In this document: in pieces, positions 8,074 to 11,660 of the stretch | Numbering within the stretch: position 1 is the first letter of the stretch | Layout: every line of letters starts with the position of its first letter | NCBI GenBank assembly: GCA_910584035.1 | Contig: CAJTZR010000056.1 | Coordinates: forward strand, 1 to 11,660 | DNA from: an uncultured Christensenella sp. | Lineage (GTDB): Bacteria > Bacillota > Clostridia > Christensenellales > UBA3700 | DNA: 11,660 bases | Direction of reading: 5' to 3' | Program-made: the position numbers and the translations under genes | Notes under the pieces: model-generated | Told to the model about the DNA's origin: nothing | Seen by the model: only the letters and a program-made list of their open reading frames with translations | Databases searched by the model: none

Positions 8074-8517
8074 TCATTTCTTAAACAATTTACTCAACCA
8101 ACACCCTTTTTTCTCAGTGGAAAATACTGTGTTTATTTCAGTAGATTTATTTGTCGTTTGAACTGCATTATTTCCAATGATTCCCTTGTTAGTAATTTTA
8201 TTTGCTGTTATGTTTACACCAGTCGCAATATTATTTACGTACTTTATAGGAATCATATCTAATTCAAGATACATAATTAGTTTTTCTTTCATTTGTTTTA
8301 ATTCATTAGAAAAGTCAGCATCTTCTAAAGGACCTATTTTTCCATATGATATAATGTCATCCGAAAAGCTTTTATCAATAGCTTGATACCTTGTTTTGAT
8401 TTTTAGAAACAAATCATAACTTCCTTTTATGTTATTCAACTGATTTTCAATTTCTTTTATATGGTTATTTATCATTTCTTTTATTCTAGGGTTTAGGTTT
8501 TCTCTTTTTTCTTTCAT
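8074..8517 (-). CDS. Unknown 147-residue protein in the R-M operon
   Basis: I do not recognise this protein. It starts 4 bases after the methyltransferase stop, with two AGGAG motifs inside the end of that gene, and its own TGA overlaps the GAGGT that serves the nuclease-helicase, so it is clearly translated within the operon. Residues 1-85 look helical and charged, probably coiled coil. Residues about 94-131 are rich in Asn, Thr, Ile and Gly (stretches such as GVNITANKITNKG and IGNNAVQTTNK) and suggest a short repetitive beta structure or a linker. The end, KKGCWLSKLFKK (136-147), is basic and amphipathic. No Cys pair, HTH or catalytic motif is visible. It could be an accessory or specificity factor, a regulator, or an unrelated passenger gene; the sequence does not decide. 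Confidence 0.8.
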   Translation of the reverse strand: MKEKRENLNPRIKEMINNHIKEIENQLNNIKGSYDLFLKIKTRYQAIDKSFSDDIISYGKIGPLEDADFSNELKQMKEKLIMYLELDMIPIKYVNNIATGVNITANKITNKGIIGNNAVQTTNKSTEINTVFSTEKKGCWLSKLFKK

Positions 8518-8521
8518 AATA

Positions 8522-10030
8522 CTATACTCCTACTCCTGGTCTTACCATACTTTCAATAAAATCAATTTCTTCTTGAGTTAAATTGTATTTTGTATATAAC
8601 TCTTGGTCAGTCCAAGGTTTTGAAAAATCTTGTAATGGAATAAATTGATAAACCTTAGATGTAGCATCTTGTGTTACTTTTTTTATTCCCATTAAAAAGT
8701 GAAAGAATTTTGTATTAATATAGCTCATTACATTTTTACATTCAGTTTCATTATTAAATGGTCCAATCATTAAATAAGTTTCAGTGCATACAGAATTTGG
8801 ATATGCAAGAATTGGTTTAATCATATCTTCAGATATATTACCACTGCCAATTGCTTTTGGAATAAATAATTTGTATCTAGCAATAGAATCTTCATTTTTA
8901 GGTATAATATAGTTTTTATCTAAATATCCAACTTTTTTGTTTGCGTAAATTTTTATGTAACTACTATCTCCAATTTTATTAAAATCAGTGAAATTGGTCG
9001 CAAAACCAAAAGGTTTTCTAGAACTTACTAAGCTTGAAAAAGAATTTTCTTTAAAATTTGATACTTTTTGTACAATACTTATTGCTTGATTATATCTAAT
9101 AAAAGTATCATTATTAGGTTCAAGTAAAGTTCGTTGTGAATGAGAAATAGTGGCATCTTTGTGTGTATAAATATCACATAGTCCACGATTATCTCTATCC
9201 CAAAGAAAATAGCAAACTCCACCTTTAATTTCAACACCACTAAAGCAATCAGCAGAAGTAATGTAATCGTGAATTATTCTTAAACGATTATCATTCAACA
9301 TTTCGTTTCTAAAGTCATCAAGACCTTTACCACCAGAAAACCAGCGTGAAGGTATAATCATTGTCAAATACCTTGGGTTAAGTTTTTTAGCTTGAGAAAC
9401 AAATTTATCATAAAGAGGAGTTGCACTTGCTTGTGCACCGCCATCATTTAATTGGTATGGTGGATTTCCTATAATAACATCAAATCTCATATTAAATAAC
9501 TCCTCGGGTTTTTCTGTGTGTATAAATTGGTAGGCGTGATTTTCCAAACTATCGTCACGGGTATAGATTTCAACATTATCGCCGACCCCACAATATTTGC
9601 AACGATGGTTAATAAAGGTGTGATTTATTCTACCAAATTTAATATTTCCAGTATCATTATTAAAACAATCAACAATAGAGTATTGTCCGTTTGCTGTTTT
9701 GCTACAATAAAGACTTCTACGAGATAACAAACTTGTCAGGGTAGTGATAGCAATTCCGTATAGTTGTTTTGTAAATATATGATTTATTCTTTCTTGTAAA
9801 TCTGGTATAATTGGTTCAAGTCCAACCAGCAATCTTTTTGCAATTTCACGCAAGAACACTCCAGATTTAGTACAAGGGTCTAAAAAAGTTGTGTTGGGAT
9901 TTGTAAATAGTTCTTGCGGTAACATATCTAACATTGCATTCGCAATTTTTGGACTAGTAAAAACCTCATCCGATGAAAGATTTGCAAGACAATTTAACAC
10001 ATCTGGGTTATGATTATTATTTATCATCAT
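8522..10030 (-). CDS. Eco57I-type adenine-specific DNA methyltransferase
   Basis: Predicted N6-adenine DNA methyltransferase of 502 residues that marks host sites in the restriction-modification system. The N-terminal EVFTSPKIANAMLDMLP (22-38) fits motif X. Motif I is FLDPCTKSGVFL (49-60), unusual in having TKSG where AAGSG or ACGSG is common. Catalytic motif IV is GNPPY (188-192). Between them are Cys109, Cys122 and CKYC (144-147), a possible zinc site. The C-terminal segment WTDQELYTKYNLTQEEIDFIESM (about 473-495) resembles the conserved end of Eco57I-like R-M methylases. The region about 250-460 would hold target recognition. Two ATGs are adjacent at the start; the first overlaps the TGA of the preceding gene (ATGA), and AAGGAG lies 5 bases upstream of it. 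Confidence 0.9.
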   Translation of the reverse strand: MMINNNHNPDVLNCLANLSSDEVFTSPKIANAMLDMLPQELFTNPNTTFLDPCTKSGVFLREIAKRLLVGLEPIIPDLQERINHIFTKQLYGIAITTLTSLLSRRSLYCSKTANGQYSIVDCFNNDTGNIKFGRINHTFINHRCKYCGVGDNVEIYTRDDSLENHAYQFIHTEKPEELFNMRFDVIIGNPPYQLNDGGAQASATPLYDKFVSQAKKLNPRYLTMIIPSRWFSGGKGLDDFRNEMLNDNRLRIIHDYITSADCFSGVEIKGGVCYFLWDRDNRGLCDIYTHKDATISHSQRTLLEPNNDTFIRYNQAISIVQKVSNFKENSFSSLVSSRKPFGFATNFTDFNKIGDSSYIKIYANKKVGYLDKNYIIPKNEDSIARYKLFIPKAIGSGNISEDMIKPILAYPNSVCTETYLMIGPFNNETECKNVMSYINTKFFHFLMGIKKVTQDATSKVYQFIPLQDFSKPWTDQELYTKYNLTQEEIDFIESMVRPGVGV

Positions 10031-10650
10031 TCGTACTCCTTTAATCTCAAATAATGTGTAAGAGGATAAGTTTTTATAGGTTTTTCAATAAATTCACTAA
10101 GTAAAGTATCCTTATCATTTTGGGTTACAAGTTGCTCGTAACTGAAGTCTCTTCTTTGTATCAAACTACCTTTTACAAAAGACCATTCAGCAAATACAAT
10201 AGGCACACCACTATTTGTTTTCATTGTTAGAGCATCGCCACATAAAATATTTTTGCTTAAAATAAGCTCAACGCTCTGCAAAAAGTTTTCACTAATTTTG
10301 GTTTTGAATAGTGCTTTGTATTCTTTAAATACATAATTAAAAAGTCTATTTCGACACTCAAAAACATTGTCTTCCATAATATCAATACCATAAATTGACA
10401 TAATAGCAATGACAGTGTTTTTTTCATATTCCCACAAACTATATTTATAACGAGATTTAACAACTTCAAGCTTTCGTCTTATTATTTCAATTAAAAAGTT
10501 ACCATTTCCACAAGCTGGTTCTAAAAATCTACTATCAACACGCTCTGTTTCTTGTTTAACTAAATCAAGCATTGCGTTTACTTCACGTTCATTTGTAAAA
10601 ACTTCACCTTTGTCACGAACTCTTTCTTTTGATTTTAATTGTGTGTTCAA
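10027..10650 (-). CDS. Small methyltransferase-like subunit with SAM motif but no NPPY
   Basis: First gene of the operon, 207 residues, similar to the N-terminal half of N6-adenine methyltransferases. It shows motif X-like GEVFTNEREVNAML (15-28), a classical SAM-binding motif I FLEPACGNGNFL (42-53), an acidic strand YGIDIMEDN (87-95) and ILCGDAL (135-141). Where catalytic NPPY would be expected the sequence reads IVFAEWSF (151-158), so it is unlikely to methylate DNA alone. I infer that it acts as a partner of the NPPY-containing methyltransferase encoded next, with which it overlaps by 4 bases. The start is TTG (10650-10648), preceded by AGGAG with a 6-base gap. The first in-frame Met is residue 27, which would remove part of motif X, so TTG is preferred. 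An ATG start can be excluded upstream of motif X. Confidence 0.87.
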   Translation of the reverse strand: MNTQLKSKERVRDKGEVFTNEREVNAMLDLVKQETERVDSRFLEPACGNGNFLIEIIRRKLEVVKSRYKYSLWEYEKNTVIAIMSIYGIDIMEDNVFECRNRLFNYVFKEYKALFKTKISENFLQSVELILSKNILCGDALTMKTNSGVPIVFAEWSFVKGSLIQRRDFSYEQLVTQNDKDTLLSEFIEKPIKTYPLTHYLRLKEYE

Positions 10651-10656
10651 CTTTAG

Positions 10657-10661
10657 CTCCT
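10657..10661 (-). promoter_or_regulatory. Ribosome binding site fixing the TTG start
   Basis: AGGAG on the - strand, 6 bases before the TTG at 10650. It decides the start of the small methyltransferase-like gene, because no ATG occurs until after its first motif. Confidence 0.75.
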
Positions 10662-10687
10662 ATGATAGTGCATATAGCAAAATATCA

Positions 10688-10703
10688 ATTAATTTTCTTT
10701 TGT
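10688..10703 (+). repeat. Right copy of 16-bp direct repeat flanking cassette
   Basis: ATTAATTTTCTTTTGT, identical and in the same orientation as 5463-5478. It lies 37 bases upstream of the first R-M gene and abuts the 35-bp palindrome that begins at 10705. Together the two copies enclose the whole four-gene operon and its terminator. Confidence 0.5.
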
Positions 10704-10704
10704 T

Positions 10705-10739
10705 AAATGTTCATCAATTATTATGATTGATGAACATTT
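10705..10739 (-). repeat. 35-bp palindromic element, copy 1
   Basis: Perfect 14-bp arms AAATGTTCATCAAT and ATTGATGAACATTT surround a 7-base centre, TATTATG on the + strand. The whole 35 bases are the exact reverse complement of 10851-10885, including the asymmetric centre. On the - strand this copy lies 54 bases upstream of the TTG start of the R-M operon, so it would form a hairpin in that leader or serve as a dimeric protein's operator. Confidence 0.85.
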
Positions 10740-10779
10740 TTCAGAAAAATTATGGTATTTGGGGTGAAAAAAATGCATA

Positions 10780-10785
10780 ATTATA
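10780..10785 (-). promoter_or_regulatory. Candidate -10 box for the R-M operon
   Basis: TATAAT on the - strand preceded by TG (TGTATAAT), in a very A/T-rich context, about 130 bases upstream of the first R-M gene. No good -35 box lies at 16-18 bases. A transcript from here would carry palindrome copy 1 in its leader. It is the best - strand candidate in the gap but remains weak. Confidence 0.3.
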
Positions 10786-10812
10786 CATTTTATATAAAAA
10801 ATGAATTAAATC

Positions 10813-10841
10813 TTGACTTATTTTTAAAAAATTGATATACT
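10813..10841 (+). promoter_or_regulatory. Near-consensus sigma-A promoter between the palindromes
   Basis: TTGACT (10813-10818), a 17-base spacer, then TATACT (10836-10841); each box has five of six consensus bases and the spacing is ideal. Transcription would start near 10848, just before palindrome copy 2 (10851-10885), so the RNA would begin with a 14-bp hairpin followed by a T-rich stretch. It may feed yicC from 260 bases away, or make a very short RNA that ends at the hairpin. Confidence 0.65.
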
Positions 10842-10850
10842 TTTAATACG

Positions 10851-10885
10851 AAATGTTCATCAATCATAATAATTGATGAACATTT
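10851..10885 (+). repeat. 35-bp palindromic element, copy 2
   Basis: The same 14-bp arms as copy 1 with centre CATAATA, in opposite orientation. Its 3' arm runs into six T's, then GTTTG and seven more T's, so on the + strand it has the outline of an intrinsic terminator, though the stem has only three G-C pairs per 14. It begins about 3 bases after the predicted start of the promoter at 10813-10841, a position where a bound repressor would block that promoter. Confidence 0.85.
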
Positions 10886-11025
10886 TTTGTTTGTTTTTTT
10901 GTGGTTTTACTAAAAGAATTTGCTTGAAATTGTTTGTGTTATTGTGATTTTTTGTAAAAATTTGTTAGTTAATATATTTATAATATATTTTTATTCATAA
11001 AAAATAAAATATTATAATACTTTAC

Positions 11026-11054
11026 TTGTAAATTGATTTATTTTGTGATAGAAT
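11026..11054 (+). promoter_or_regulatory. Extended -10 promoter for yicC
   Basis: TTGTAA (11026-11031), a 17-base spacer, then TAGAAT (11049-11054) preceded by TGA, giving an extended -10 (TGATAGAAT). Transcription would start near 11061, leaving a leader of about 48 bases that contains the AGGAG (11096-11100) placed 8 bases before the yicC ATG. yicC therefore need not depend on the palindrome region. Confidence 0.6.
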
Positions 11055-11108
11055 ATAAATGTATAAATTTGCAAACTATTTTGCAGTTGGAATTTAGGAG
11101 TAATTAAT

Positions 11109-11660
11109 ATGTATAGTATGACTGGTTATGGCAAGGGTGAAATTGAGGAAAACGGCATTAAAATTGTTGTAGAAGTCAAGTCAGTTAATCATAGATTTTT
11201 AGATTTAGGCATTAAATTGCCTAGGTTGCTTATCAGTTTTGAGGATAGTGTACGTAGTCAAATTAAAAATCGCATTGCAAGAGGACATCTTGATGTTTTT
11301 GTTAACTACAAAGATACTACTGACGAGTTAAGCAATATTACATATAATCAAAATTTGACAGATAAGTATATTCAGATTGCAGAAAATATTGCAGATAAAT
11401 ATAATATTCCAAATGACATAAGCGTTAGCAATTTGTTTGGTTTAAAAAATGTAATTGAGGAAGACGACAGCGAACTTGATAGTGAACTTTTGCAAAAGCT
11501 TATCAGTAACGCTTTGGATATTGCTTTAGATAATTTGATAATTATGCGAACAAATGAGGGTGCTAAGATAGAAAGTAACTTAATGGAAAAGTTGGATATT
11601 TTGCAAGATGTTGCTACTAAAATTGAGGAATATGCACCTATTCAAGTTGAAAATTATCGT
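11109..11660 (+). CDS. yicC: YicC/YloC-family endoribonuclease, 3' end outside window
   Basis: The first 184 residues of a YicC/YloC protein, open to the right edge with no stop. Family hallmarks are the start MYSMTGYGKG (MTGYG at 4-8), VEVKSVNHRFLDLGIKLP (21-38), the glutamate-containing SFEDSVRSQI (43-52) and RGHLDVFVNY (59-68). These belong to the YicC N-terminal domain; the C-terminal DUF1732 part of a protein of roughly 290 residues lies outside the window. YicC proteins act on RNA as endoribonucleases and affect stationary-phase behaviour and small-RNA turnover; in many Firmicutes the gene sits with remA, gmk and rpoZ, which would be to the right. The ATG has AGGAG at 11096-11100. Confidence 0.93.
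   Translation, partial: MYSMTGYGKGEIEENGIKIVVEVKSVNHRFLDLGIKLPRLLISFEDSVRSQIKNRIARGHLDVFVNYKDTTDELSNITYNQNLTDKYIQIAENIADKYNIPNDISVSNLFGLKNVIEEDDSELDSELLQKLISNALDIALDNLIIMRTNEGAKIESNLMEKLDILQDVATKIEEYAPIQVENYR

Larger units (their letters stand above)
10705..10885. mobile_element. Possible MITE-like element with 35-bp inverted ends
   Basis: This 181-bp segment is bounded by exact 35-bp inverted repeats and directly flanked on both sides by TTTGTT (10699-10704 and 10886-10891), which looks like a 6-bp target duplication. It has no transposase gene. The flanking repeat is short and low in complexity, and each terminal repeat is itself a palindrome. A paired operator or a pair of REP-type repeats explains the same structure equally well, so the mobile reading is only one option. 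Confidence 0.35.
10651..11108. other. Divergent regulatory region between R-M operon and yicC
   Basis: 458 bases with no convincing gene. From left to right it holds the leader of the - strand operon, one copy of the 16-bp direct repeat, a 35-bp palindrome, a short AT-rich centre with promoter signals, the second palindrome in opposite orientation, a T/G-rich stretch (10886-10905), about 100 bases of low-complexity A/T sequence in which I see nothing definite, and the yicC promoter and ribosome binding site. Confidence 0.6.

Noticed and set aside
10662..10687. TTGATA with TATCAT on the - strand just upstream of the R-M operon as its promoter
   Set aside because: The spacer is only 15 bases, and transcription would begin at or beyond the ribosome binding site.
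10705..10885. A CRISPR array suggested by repeated 35-bp units
   Set aside because: There are only two units, in opposite orientation, with one 111-base interval and no cas genes, which does not fit an array.

Overview
The window looks like a piece of chromosome from an AT-rich member of the Bacillota (Firmicutes), probably an uncultured clostridium-like organism. The basis is the strongly AT-rich sequence, good AGGAG-type ribosome binding sites, the adjacent pcrA-ligA pair typical of Firmicutes, and a YloC/YicC-type gene. TGA is used as a stop codon (ligA, and two genes of the central cassette) and Trp is read from TGG, so this is not the Mycoplasma code. I cannot name a genus from the sequence alone.

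Layout. Positions 3-698 hold the 3' part of an unrecognised gene that is open at the left edge. A 430-base gap with one conspicuous hairpin follows. Then come two housekeeping genes on the + strand: pcrA (UvrD/PcrA-type helicase, 1129-3282) and ligA (NAD-dependent DNA ligase, 3355-5298), 72 bases apart with no terminator between them, so probably one operon. A near-perfect bidirectional terminator (5488-5520) separates ligA from a convergent four-gene operon on the - strand, running from 10650 down to 5530.

The central cassette reads, in transcription order: a small SAM-binding methyltransferase-like protein lacking an NPPY motif (10650-10027, TTG start); an Eco57I-type adenine methyltransferase with NPPY (10030-8522); an unrecognised 147-residue protein (8517-8074); and an 843-residue protein with an N-terminal GIY-YIG/T5orf172-type nuclease domain joined to a superfamily 2 helicase (8061-5530). 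The genes overlap or nearly abut, and each downstream ribosome binding site lies in or next to the preceding stop codon, so this is one tightly coupled restriction-modification or defence operon in which the methylases are made before the nuclease-helicase.

The cassette carries marks of being an inserted unit. An exact 16-bp direct repeat (ATTAATTTTCTTTTGT) lies just outside each end, at 5463-5478 and 10688-10703. Between the operon and yicC is a 181-bp structure (10705-10885) bounded by two copies of a 35-bp palindromic sequence in exact opposite orientation. It is flanked by a 6-bp direct repeat and contains a near-consensus + strand promoter whose predicted start falls just ahead of one palindrome. 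Both divergent transcripts would therefore begin with, or soon contain, the same 35-nt hairpin. Beyond it, yicC (from 11109, cut by the right edge) has its own extended -10 promoter.

The most interesting items for follow-up are the oppositely oriented palindromes, the 16-bp repeats bracketing the cassette, the unknown 147-residue protein, and the pairing of one MTase that has a classical SAM motif but no NPPY with one that has NPPY but an unusual SAM motif.
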